Shown piece by piece: positions 6,890 through 13,295 of a DNA stretch of 17,986 nucleotides. The position numbers and the translations under genes are program-made. Within the stretch, counting starts at the first letter, position 1. Every line of letters begins with the position of its first letter. The notes under the pieces are model-generated. The model did no database searches. It saw nothing but the letters and a program-made list of their open reading frames with translations, and was not told the DNA's origin. Source of the DNA: Aquificaceae bacterium (GTDB lineage: Bacteria; Aquificota; Aquificia; Aquificales; Aquificaceae); contig WFYK01000187.1 of NCBI GenBank assembly GCA_015490105.1, positions 1 through 17,986 of the forward strand, read 5' to 3'.

Positions 6890-8071
6890 ATGCGGACATT
6901 AGGTTTACTTCTATTAGTGCTTATAAGCTTTAGCTTTGCCTCACAGCTACAAACCCTCATAGACTTTGCCTTTAAGAATAACCCACGCATCGAAAGTTTT
7001 GAGCGCTTGAAAGAAGGCCTGCGTCACAGGTCTAAGTTCTCTACCGCTCTTCCGAACCCTCAGGTCTTTTTTGCTCTAAATAACGTGGATACGGAAAATT
7101 ACTTTCCCACAGACAAAAACCCTATGAGCGGGTTTGCCCTATCGATAACTCAGAAATATCCTCTGGGGGTCAAGCGTAAGAAGTCTTCGGAAATTTTCTT
7201 GGAAAAGGTAAAGGAAGTTGACTCTGCAAAGGTCAAGTTTTTAAAGGACTTGGAGAAAGAGCTAAAAATCCTTTACTGGGACTACATATTCTCCTTTGAA
7301 AAGGAAAGAATAGTAAAGCGCATAGAGGTGGAGGTGAGGGGTCTCCTTCAGATAGTGGAGGAGCGATACCGCTTCGGGAAAGCCCTTTTGTCGGATCTCA
7401 TACTTTTAAAAGCGGAGCTCCTCAAAGTTGAAGAGAAGCTCCACGAAGCTCAGCTCATTAGGAGGTCTACCCTCGAAAGGATCTGGGGGCTTGCAGGTGG
7501 GAGAATAGATCTCAAGGAGGAGCCTTTAGTTCTTGTAGATATTCCTGAAAACTTTGTTCCCGAGAATAACCCTACCGTCAGGATACTGAACGCTCAGCTT
7601 CAAGTGATCAAAAAAGAGATAGAAAGATCCAAAGTTGAACACCTCCCCGATCTATTTCTCAGCGCGGGCTACACTGTCAGACCCGATATCCCTAACCTCA
7701 TAACACTGAGGATAGGTGCGACTATCCCTGTGTGGAAGAAAAAACGTGAAGATCTGCTCGTTATGGAAAAACAGGAATTTTACAAAGCGAAGATGCTCGA
7801 AATAGAGGAAGCTAAGTTGAGGATTGAAGGTCAATTTAAAGCTTTGAAGGAAGCTTATTCCAAGAAGCTTGAAATTTTAAAGACAATAGAGGAAGAAATA
7901 AAAGAAAAGGAGAAAGAAATAGAGGCCCTTTTGCTTGCCTATGAATACGATATGGTGGATGTAAGGGACATACTCAGGGCATACAGGGTCCTTTGGGATC
8001 TGAGGCTCAAAAAAGCTCAGGTTATAAGGGACGCTAACAAACTCGTGGCTCAAGCGGAGGCTCTGATATGA
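6890..8071 (+). CDS. TolC/CusC-like outer-membrane efflux protein
   Basis: A 393-residue outer-membrane factor that forms the exit duct of tripartite efflux systems. A signal peptide is visible (about residues 1-17, ending FSFAS). Two OEP repeats rich in long coiled-coil helices follow; the first carries NPRIESFERLKEGLRHRSKFSTALPNPQ-type sequence and the second repeats the pattern after EENNPTVRILNAQ near residue 222. It is shorter than typical TolC or CusC (about 420-490 residues). There is no N-terminal lipidation cysteine, unlike CusC. It is the first gene of the copper operon, and its TGA overlaps the ATG of the adaptor gene by four bases, which marks the two as a working pair. No clear Shine-Dalgarno site precedes the ATG. 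Confidence 0.87.
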   Translation: MRTLGLLLLVLISFSFASQLQTLIDFAFKNNPRIESFERLKEGLRHRSKFSTALPNPQVFFALNNVDTENYFPTDKNPMSGFALSITQKYPLGVKRKKSSEIFLEKVKEVDSAKVKFLKDLEKELKILYWDYIFSFEKERIVKRIEVEVRGLLQIVEERYRFGKALLSDLILLKAELLKVEEKLHEAQLIRRSTLERIWGLAGGRIDLKEEPLVLVDIPENFVPENNPTVRILNAQLQVIKKEIERSKVEHLPDLFLSAGYTVRPDIPNLITLRIGATIPVWKKKREDLLVMEKQEFYKAKMLEIEEAKLRIEGQFKALKEAYSKKLEILKTIEEEIKEKEKEIEALLLAYEYDMVDVRDILRAYRVLWDLRLKKAQVIRDANKLVAQAEALI

Positions 8072-9414
8072 GAGGTGTAGTTTTTCTGGCGGTAATTCTT
8101 CTGTTTGTTTTCGGTTGCGGAGGAGACTCTTACAAGGAGGTAGTTTCCTTAGAGAAGCAGGGCGTGAAAGTAACTATACTCTCCTCGGACGGAAAGATAA
8201 AGACTGGGAATAACAAGATAAAAGTGGTGGTCGAACCACCAAAGGAGATAAGAGAGCTTTACTTCTACATGCCCCCCATGCCGGGTATGGATGAGATGAG
8301 GGATACCGCGGTGCTTAGAAAAGTAGAAGAAGGTGTTTACCAAGGGGAACTAAAAATCAGCATGGACGGGCCTTGGCAGATAAGGGTAGTTTTCGCGGAT
8401 ACGATGGTAACAAAGGACGTTTTTGTTCCCCTGTCTAAGGATTCCGCAAACGTGCCTCCGCCCACCAGTGCACACGGCGGGCACATAATGGTAAGACCCG
8501 ACAAGCTCCAGCTCTTAGGGGTAGTTACCGAGCCCGTTCAGGTTAGGGATCTTATAAAGACATTCTCTACTGTGGGTTATGTGGACTATGACAGATCAAA
8601 GATCTATGACGTTACAGTGAGGGCGGATGCGTGGATTTTGGACACCTTCAATAGATTCGAAGGTGAATATGTAAAGAAAGGAACACCGCTTATGAAGATA
8701 CTCAGCCCTGATATAGAGGTTGCTCTACGGGAGCTGGAACTTGCAAAAGAGAAGGGGGATCCTAAACTCATAAAAAAGGCGAAAGAAAAACTTGAATACC
8801 TACAGGTTAAGAGCCTCGTAAGGGCACCCGTGAGCGGTGTAATACTCAAAAAAGCGGTGTTTGAAGGAGGCTACGTTAAGGAGGGTGCTCTCGCTTACAG
8901 GATAGCGGACATATCGAGTGTCTGGGTTGTTGCGGAGATCCCCTTGCAACTTGCAAGATACGTGAAATTGGGAACGGAAGTTCTTATCGTCCCCGAGGAG
9001 GATCCTGAAAACATCTTAGAAGGAAAAGTCGACTACATCTTTCCGGAAGCGGATCACATGGCAAAAACAGTCAAGGCAAGGATATCTGTTAAAAATCCCG
9101 ATCTTGCCCTAAAACCCAACGCCCTGGCGGAAGTTCTCTTCGAGATCCCCTTAGGAGAGGTCCTTGCGGTTCCCGAAACCGCGGTTGTCGACACGGGCAG
9201 GAGGAAGATCGTTTTCGTAGAGATGGAACCGGGCATGTTTATGCCCAAGATGGTAAAACTCGGAAGGAAAGCGGAGGGCTACTACGAGGTAAAGGAGGGT
9301 TTAAAGGAGGGTGAAAAGGTTGTTGTAAAGGGAACCTTCTTGCTTGACTCTGAAGCTCAAATTAGAGGTATATACGGAACGGGAGGAGGTGGAGGGCATC
9401 ATCATCACCACTGA
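8068..9414 (+). CDS. CusB-like efflux adaptor lipoprotein with YtkA-like N-terminus and His tail
   Basis: A 448-residue periplasmic adaptor of the RND type. It is a predicted lipoprotein (lipobox VFGC, Cys17). Residues about 30-120 resemble a YtkA-like domain and include the Met-rich MPPMPGMDEM (68-77); HGGH (136-139) follows. Residues about 142-435 are the CusB-type adaptor: barrel-sandwich halves around VRAPVSGVIL (251-260), a short helical hairpin (about 216-245), a beta-barrel, and a membrane-proximal domain ending in EGEKVVVKGTFLLDSEAQIRG. The C-terminus is a natural GTGGGGGHHHHH (437-448). Met and His clusters point to copper as the cargo. GGAGG at 8056-8060, seven bases before ATG, supports the start. 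It pairs with the overlapping outer-membrane gene, but no CusA pump gene is present. Confidence 0.88.
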   Translation: MRGVVFLAVILLFVFGCGGDSYKEVVSLEKQGVKVTILSSDGKIKTGNNKIKVVVEPPKEIRELYFYMPPMPGMDEMRDTAVLRKVEEGVYQGELKISMDGPWQIRVVFADTMVTKDVFVPLSKDSANVPPPTSAHGGHIMVRPDKLQLLGVVTEPVQVRDLIKTFSTVGYVDYDRSKIYDVTVRADAWILDTFNRFEGEYVKKGTPLMKILSPDIEVALRELELAKEKGDPKLIKKAKEKLEYLQVKSLVRAPVSGVILKKAVFEGGYVKEGALAYRIADISSVWVVAEIPLQLARYVKLGTEVLIVPEEDPENILEGKVDYIFPEADHMAKTVKARISVKNPDLALKPNALAEVLFEIPLGEVLAVPETAVVDTGRRKIVFVEMEPGMFMPKMVKLGRKAEGYYEVKEGLKEGEKVVVKGTFLLDSEAQIRGIYGTGGGGGHHHHH

Positions 9415-9426
9415 AGGAGGTGTGCC

Positions 9427-9804
9427 ATGTTAAGGGAAGCTGTTTTGGGAGTCACCCTTTTGAGTTCGCTCGTTTTTGCAAGTAAGGAGATCACCGCCTA
9501 CTACAACCCCAACTGCGGGTGTTGTCATAAATACTTCAAACGCTTGGAGGAGAAAGGCTACAAGATAAAGCGTATTGAGGTCTCTTCGGAGGAACTTTTC
9601 AAGAAAAAAGATCAACTGGGAGTTCCAGTAGATAAAAGATCGTGCCATACCATGGTCATCAACGGCAGGTTCATAGAAGGACACGTTCCTGCGGAAGGGA
9701 TTGAAGCGCTTTTGAAGGACCCGAACGCTAAAGGCGTGTTTTCTCCCCACGGAACCCTAAGCGGTTGGGGGATGGAGGAACGCAGTTTTGAACTAATTCG
9801 ATAA
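9427..9804 (+). CDS. DUF411-family secreted metal-binding protein
   Basis: A 125-residue protein with a signal peptide (about 1-18). It carries the DUF411 hallmarks: YYNPNCGCCHKY (Cys30, Cys32, Cys33), GVPVDKRSCHT (Cys73, His74) and IEGHVPAEGI (His86). The family is thioredoxin-like, is found mainly next to copper resistance and efflux genes, and is thought to bind copper in the periplasm. The usual family ending (GMPxGSPGME) is changed here to SPHGTLSGWGME. A very strong GGAGGTG site at 9417-9423 directly follows the stop codon of the adaptor gene. A copper-binding or copper-transfer role is inferred from family and context. Confidence 0.9.
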   Translation: MLREAVLGVTLLSSLVFASKEITAYYNPNCGCCHKYFKRLEEKGYKIKRIEVSSEELFKKKDQLGVPVDKRSCHTMVINGRFIEGHVPAEGIEALLKDPNAKGVFSPHGTLSGWGMEERSFELIR

Positions 9805-9816
9805 AGGAGGGTTGCT

Positions 9817-10191
9817 ATGAAAAGACTGCTTCTTTCTGCGGTTGCTGTTCTTTCGCTGTCAGGCATCGGTTTCTCCCAGATGATGGGAGGTATGATGGGT
9901 AAGCCTCAAATGATGATGCCCATGATGGGTTGTATGGGCTGTGGGATGATGCAAATGATGGGCATGGGAATGATGCCTATGATGGGTATGATGATGGATC
10001 CGGAAACGATGAAGGTGATGCAAGAACACATGATCAAATGCAGAAAGGAATTAATGGAAAAGCTTGCTAAAAAACACAGTCTCATGGCGGAAAGGATGAT
10101 CCGTATGATGGTGATGCACCCTGAGGCTTTTAAGGAAGCTATAAAGAAGAATCCGGAATTGAAGAAAAAACTTGAGGAACTTCTCAAATGA
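9817..10191 (+). CDS. Methionine-rich secreted protein, probable copper(I) binder
   Basis: A 124-residue protein with a clear signal peptide (about 1-20, ending GFSQ). I count 32 methionines, about a quarter of all residues. Residues 21-60 are almost entirely Met, Gly and Pro in MMG, MMPMMG and similar units, with a central GCMGCGMM (two cysteines). The second half (about 61-124) is helical and charged, with spaced Met, and ends in HPEAFKEAIKKNPELKKKLEELLK. I do not recognise a named family. Clustered thioethers in the periplasm are typical of copper(I) binding, and all neighbours point the same way. AAAGGAGG (9803-9810), six bases before ATG, gives strong predicted translation. Its stop overlaps the next ATG. 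Confidence 0.85.
   Translation: MKRLLLSAVAVLSLSGIGFSQMMGGMMGKPQMMMPMMGCMGCGMMQMMGMGMMPMMGMMMDPETMKVMQEHMIKCRKELMEKLAKKHSLMAERMIRMMVMHPEAFKEAIKKNPELKKKLEELLK
9880..9997 (+). repeat. Degenerate ATGATGGG-type coding repeat
   Basis: A low-complexity stretch built from imperfect ATGATGGG and ATGATGCC units. It encodes the Met/Gly half of the secreted methionine-rich protein. The units stay in one frame, and interspersed codons break exact periodicity, so this is a protein-driven repeat and not a perfect microsatellite. Confidence 0.7.
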
Positions 10192-10724
10192 AAGCTTTGT
10201 TCGTTCTTGGTTTGATCGGTTTCTTGGGTTTTGCCTTTCCCCACGGTGCGGAAGCGGTAAGGCAGGGACCGGTTGAAGAAGTTGTATACCCCTCGATAGT
10301 GAAAATCCACCCCCCTGCGGTCCACTTTGCCGTTTCCCTTCCCTTTTTACTTTTTCTCTTAGATCTTTTCTACACACTCAAGAGAAGATCTTTGGATAGC
10401 TTGCACTTTTTAGCCACACTTCTTACCACCACCGCGGTGGCAGGTGCATACGTAACCGGTTTCATCGTGCACGAGAGCATAGAAAACCTCCCTATAAGAT
10501 CTTCAGCCTTTGAGGTTCTCCACACCCACGAAACTGTAGGCTTGATCGCTTTGATCTACTTCTTGGGACTTTTCCTTCTTCGTGTTCTTTTACAGTTTAA
10601 AGAAAGCACCTTTTTAAGAGTCCTTTTCTCGGTAGGTTGTTTTGTAGGATCCCTTTTAATATTCTTCCAAGGGAGCTTGGGAGGAAAACTTGTATACGAC
10701 TTTGGCGTGGGGGTAAGCAAATGA
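10188..10724 (+). CDS. DUF2231 membrane protein
   Basis: A 178-residue membrane protein with an N-terminal signal or anchor segment, then helices at about 41-64, 72-94, 115-135 and 143-162. DUF2231 signatures are visible: KIHPPAVHFAVSLPFLLFLLDL (His41, His46), a second histidine cluster HTHET (His112, His114) at the start of helix three, and a C-terminal GGKLVYDFGVGV (165-176). Paired histidines in the membrane suggest metal or haem binding, but the function of the family is not established. It overlaps the Met-rich gene by four bases (ATGA) and the NosL gene likewise, so it belongs to the copper operon. Confidence 0.87.
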   Translation: MKALFVLGLIGFLGFAFPHGAEAVRQGPVEEVVYPSIVKIHPPAVHFAVSLPFLLFLLDLFYTLKRRSLDSLHFLATLLTTTAVAGAYVTGFIVHESIENLPIRSSAFEVLHTHETVGLIALIYFLGLFLLRVLLQFKESTFLRVLFSVGCFVGSLLIFFQGSLGGKLVYDFGVGVSK

Positions 10725-11179
10725 TGGCGAGGCTAATAGCTGTTTTTCTGATCTTTGCGGGGCTTTTGTTTGCCGGGCCGGTAGACCCTCCTAAGGGAGC
10801 CAAGTGCGTAGTCTGCGGTATGGACGTAAACATGGATCCCAAGTTCACTTCCCAGCTGGAGCTAAAGGACGGAACCCGTGTCTACACGGAATCGCCCAAA
10901 CACGCGATCCAGTATATGCTCAAGAACAAGGATAAGGTAAAAGCCCTTTGGGTGAGAGATTTTGACACGGGTAAGTGGATAGATGGCAAGAAAGCTTACT
11001 ACGTTATGGTTGAAAACGGACCTATGGGGATGGATGTGGTTGCCTTCAGAAGCAAGCTCAAAGCTAAGAAATTTGCCAAAGGTAAAAAAGTCCTTCGCCT
11101 CTCTGATATAGATATGGACTTTATAAAGCACCTCGATCAAGGGCAGGGCCACGGCAAGGGCCACGGCCACATGCATTAA
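10721..11179 (+). CDS. nosL: NosL-family copper-binding protein with His-rich tail
   Basis: A 152-residue secreted protein with a signal peptide (about 1-18). It has the NosL metal motif KCVVCGMDV (Cys29, Cys32, Met34), then the fold marks AIQYML, DFDTGKWIDGKKAYYV (81-95) and NGPMGMDVVAF (99-109). NosL binds copper(I) and helps mature nitrous oxide reductase, but relatives also occur in general copper operons. No nosZ, nosD or nosF is nearby, so a general copper role fits better here. The tail HGKGHGHMH (144-152) adds metal ligands. The start is ATG 10721, overlapping the DUF2231 stop, because it alone places the signal peptide at the N-terminus; an in-frame ATG at 10637 would add 28 residues inside the previous gene. 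The 3' end overlaps the next, minus-strand gene. Confidence 0.88.
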   Translation: MMARLIAVFLIFAGLLFAGPVDPPKGAKCVVCGMDVNMDPKFTSQLELKDGTRVYTESPKHAIQYMLKNKDKVKALWVRDFDTGKWIDGKKAYYVMVENGPMGMDVVAFRSKLKAKKFAKGKKVLRLSDIDMDFIKHLDQGQGHGKGHGHMH

Positions 11180-11493
11180 AGGTCTACCTTTCGCCTGTCC
11201 TCGCCGGGCCTTTCTATAAATATTTCCACCTTAGTTCTTTTCGTTTGGGTTCGAGCTTTTTCCAAGAACTCTTTGGCTTGATCCTCCTGACCGAGTGCGA
11301 GGTTTACAAGGTATAAAAGCAAAAATTTCTCCTTACAGTCTTCCGCTAAAAGTAACCACTTACTCGCCTCCAAGTATTTGAACTCGGTGATGTAGCGCAT
11401 GCCGATGTAAAGAGGGTCCCTTTTACCTTTTAAGTCCTTAGAATTTAACCTTTTCCCCGATTCAAAAAGTAAGATCCTAAACCTTACCCTCAC
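11176..11493 (-). CDS. Small TPR-like helical protein of unknown function
   Basis: A 105-residue protein that I cannot assign to a named family. Residues about 28-84 (DPLYIGMRYI through KEFLEKA) look like one or two tetratricopeptide-type helical hairpins, with paired aromatic and leucine positions. The tail is highly charged (KRTKVEIFIERPGEDRRKVDL). No signal peptide is visible. The start is GTG at 11493, inside the last codons of the aminotransferase gene (17-base overlap). No good Shine-Dalgarno site is visible, so translation is probably coupled and the exact start is uncertain. Its TAA stop interlocks with the nosL stop. Confidence 0.65.
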   Translation of the reverse strand: MRVRFRILLFESGKRLNSKDLKGKRDPLYIGMRYITEFKYLEASKWLLLAEDCKEKFLLLYLVNLALGQEDQAKEFLEKARTQTKRTKVEIFIERPGEDRRKVDL

Positions 11494-12538
11494 CTGCAGG
11501 CGCCAGAGCTTCTTTTAGAGTATCCACTACGGTTTTTAGATCATCTTCGCTCAAAAAGGGATGGACCGGTATGGAGAAGACCTCCCTTTTGAATAGATCC
11601 GCGTTAGGTGTAGGCAGATGATCTGAGTTCCTCAGCTCGTGCAAAAGATACGGATAGTATACCCTCGCATCTACACCTTTGCTTTTGAGAAACTCTACTA
11701 TGGAGTCTCTTTCAGGATGCCTCAACGTAAAGAGATGGTAAACGTGAAAGCTTCCCTCCCGCTCTTGAGGTAAATCGAAAAGACCTTTGAGGTGTTTTTT
11801 GTAAAAGTTCGCGTTTGATCTCCTTTTTGTATTTCTCTCTTCGAGTTTCTTCAGTTGGAGGGTTCCTATCGCCGCTTGAAACTCGGTGATCCTAACGTTG
11901 AAGGCGGGATGATCACCGAAATCTATCCATTTTCTAACTTCCCTTATAAGATCCTCGTCGTTCACCGTTATCGCTCCTCCCTCTCCCATGGGGACATTCT
12001 TTGAAGCATAGAAGCTGAATGCTCCGAGGTGACCCCAAGATCCAGCCTTTTTACCCTTGTAACTCGCTCCGTGGGCTTGAGCTGCATCTTCAAGAACGAA
12101 AAAACCGTATCTGTTCGAAAGTTCCATAATGCTTTCCATATCACACATCTGACCGTATAAGTGAACAGGAATAACTACTTTGGGAGAAAACCTCTTTATC
12201 GCATCTTCCAGTTGATTTAAATCCATCGTGTAGTATTCGTCTACATCTACTACAACAGGCACACCTCCCGCTAAATACACCGCGTCCACTGTGGCCATAA
12301 AGCTCATTGCCGGGACTATAACCCTTTCTCCGTTTCCCACACCGAGGGCCTTGAGTCCTATGAACAGGGCTACGGTTCCGGAACAAACGGTAAAGCAGGC
12401 TTTTGAACCTACGAAGTCCGCAAAGCTTTCTTGGAACGTCTGTGTCCATCTCCCTCTTGTGATCCTTCCGCTCTCTATTATCTGAACGAGAGCTTGCTTT
12501 TCCTCCTCGGAAAATACAGGCTCGACTATGTTTATCAT
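11477..12538 (-). CDS. DegT/DnrJ/EryC1/StrS-family PLP aminotransferase
   Basis: A 353-residue PLP-dependent enzyme of the family that aminates keto-sugars linked to nucleotides. Motifs: SGTVAL (53-58, phosphate-binding loop), VLEDAAQAHGASY (148-160) with Asp151 for the pyridine nitrogen, and FSFYASKNVPMGEGGAI with PLP Lys180. A C-terminal part VYYPYLLHEL and FSIPVHPFL matches the sugar-aminotransferase small domain. The substrate cannot be read from the sequence; surface polysaccharide or antibiotic-like sugars are usual, but no sugar-nucleotide genes are nearby. It starts only 20 bases from the divergent gene at 12559. The small TPR-like gene follows with a 17-base overlap. Confidence 0.92.
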   Translation of the reverse strand: MINIVEPVFSEEEKQALVQIIESGRITRGRWTQTFQESFADFVGSKACFTVCSGTVALFIGLKALGVGNGERVIVPAMSFMATVDAVYLAGGVPVVVDVDEYYTMDLNQLEDAIKRFSPKVVIPVHLYGQMCDMESIMELSNRYGFFVLEDAAQAHGASYKGKKAGSWGHLGAFSFYASKNVPMGEGGAITVNDEDLIREVRKWIDFGDHPAFNVRITEFQAAIGTLQLKKLEERNTKRRSNANFYKKHLKGLFDLPQEREGSFHVYHLFTLRHPERDSIVEFLKSKGVDARVYYPYLLHELRNSDHLPTPNADLFKREVFSIPVHPFLSEDDLKTVVDTLKEALAPAGEGKV

Positions 12539-12550
12539 TGCCTTTAAAAT
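12522..12550 (+). promoter_or_regulatory. Promoter before the glutamine-amidotransferase-like gene
   Basis: TCGACT (12522-12527) and TAAAAT (12545-12550) are 17 bases apart, with four and five of six consensus matches. The ATG is 8 bases after the -10 box, so the start of transcription should fall within a few bases of it. No Shine-Dalgarno sequence is present. The -35 lies inside the divergent aminotransferase coding region. Confidence 0.45.
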
Positions 12551-12554
12551 GATA
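12549..12554 (-). promoter_or_regulatory. -10-like box (TATCAT) before the aminotransferase gene
   Basis: TATCAT on the minus strand matches five of six consensus bases and ends 10 bases before the aminotransferase ATG, giving a leader of about 3 bases. No convincing -35 was found. It overlaps by two bases the opposite-strand TAAAAT at 12545-12550. Confidence 0.3.
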
Positions 12555-12558
12555 ACCT

Positions 12559-13287
12559 ATGGCTAAGACGAGGGTAGCTTGGGACATAACCCATCAGGAA
12601 TTTACCATAACCGACTACTATTACTTTTCCATCCTTCAAAGGGAAGCGGAAAAAGCGGGTATAGAGATAGACGAGGTGGACGACTGGGGATCTTTGGAGA
12701 AATACGACACCATAGTGTTCAACTATCCGGAGATCCCTTTCACGGAAGAGGAGGCACGCTGGGTTGAAAAGCTCGTTTGGGAAAAGGGAAAAAAGGTAAT
12801 TCTTCTCGGATACTACAAAAATGAAGACAAGATAGCGGACACTTGCAACACTCTCGCGAGGCGCTTCGGTATGGAGCTAAATCCCGACGAAGTAACGGAT
12901 GAGAAAAACAACCATCAAGGGGACAAATACTTTGTGGTTACATCGAAGATAAGGAGGTATAACAAGAACGAAAAAAATGAAGTGAACGTTAAAAAGGTTA
13001 TGCTCGCCTGCACCGCTTCCATAAAACCCATAATGCCCGACATCAAAATCGTCGTAAGGGCGGAAGATACCGCCGTTTCCAACATGGACAATTACACCCT
13101 CTTGATAGCTGAGCAGATAGCTCCTACGAGCGGTGGATACTTTTGCCTTGCGGGAACGTGCGTTTTCTGGGACAACTACTCTATAACCCTCTACGACAAC
13201 CTGAACTTTTCTCTTAACCTCTTGAGGCACAAACCACCCCTACCTCAGTCCGCAGGAGGAGGCAGACCTGTAGTTATCGGGTTATAA
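12559..13287 (+). CDS. Glutamine-amidotransferase-fold protein of unknown role
   Basis: A 242-residue cytoplasmic protein. The N-terminal half (VAWDITHQEFTITDYYYFSIL, then YDTIVFNYPEIPFTEEEARWVEKLVWEKGKKVILLGYY) follows the pattern of class I glutamine-amidotransferase-like or DUF4350/ThuA-type proteins: a strand, a helix, then 'the day is set by the higher-order strand' topology with a lid segment. The C-terminal GTCVFWDNYSITLYDNLNFSLNLLRH (199-224) is typical of the same fold, where the dN-x-x-F-x-x-N-L-L helix closes the sheet. No catalytic GxCxG nucleophile elbow is visible, so it is probably a sensor or binding protein instead of an active amidase. purD follows after 8 bases. Function not established. 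Confidence 0.7.
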   Translation: MAKTRVAWDITHQEFTITDYYYFSILQREAEKAGIEIDEVDDWGSLEKYDTIVFNYPEIPFTEEEARWVEKLVWEKGKKVILLGYYKNEDKIADTCNTLARRFGMELNPDEVTDEKNNHQGDKYFVVTSKIRRYNKNEKNEVNVKKVMLACTASIKPIMPDIKIVVRAEDTAVSNMDNYTLLIAEQIAPTSGGYFCLAGTCVFWDNYSITLYDNLNFSLNLLRHKPPLPQSAGGGRPVVIGL

Positions 13288-13288
13288 T
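13283..13288 (+). promoter_or_regulatory. -10 box (TATAAT) before purD
   Basis: A perfect TATAAT that includes the TAA stop (13285-13287) of the preceding gene. It ends 7 bases before the GTG start of purD, so transcription would begin at the start codon. No good -35 is visible and no Shine-Dalgarno site precedes the GTG. Confidence 0.4.
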
Positions 13289-13295
13289 AGCGTCC

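Noticed and set aside
9880..9997. Tandem-repeat or CRISPR-like array
   Set aside because: The units are irregular, have no spacers, stay in the reading frame and are explained by the Met/Gly protein sequence.
9906..10377. Minus-strand frames opposite the Met-rich and DUF2231 genes (Ile-rich or mixed)
   Set aside because: The Ile/Pro-rich sequence is the reverse complement of ATG/ATGGG repeats and has no gene features.
10637..10720. Upstream ATG extending the NosL protein by 28 residues
   Set aside because: The extension lies inside the DUF2231 gene, is Arg-rich and would bury the signal peptide; ATG 10721 overlaps the upstream stop as in the other junctions of this operon.
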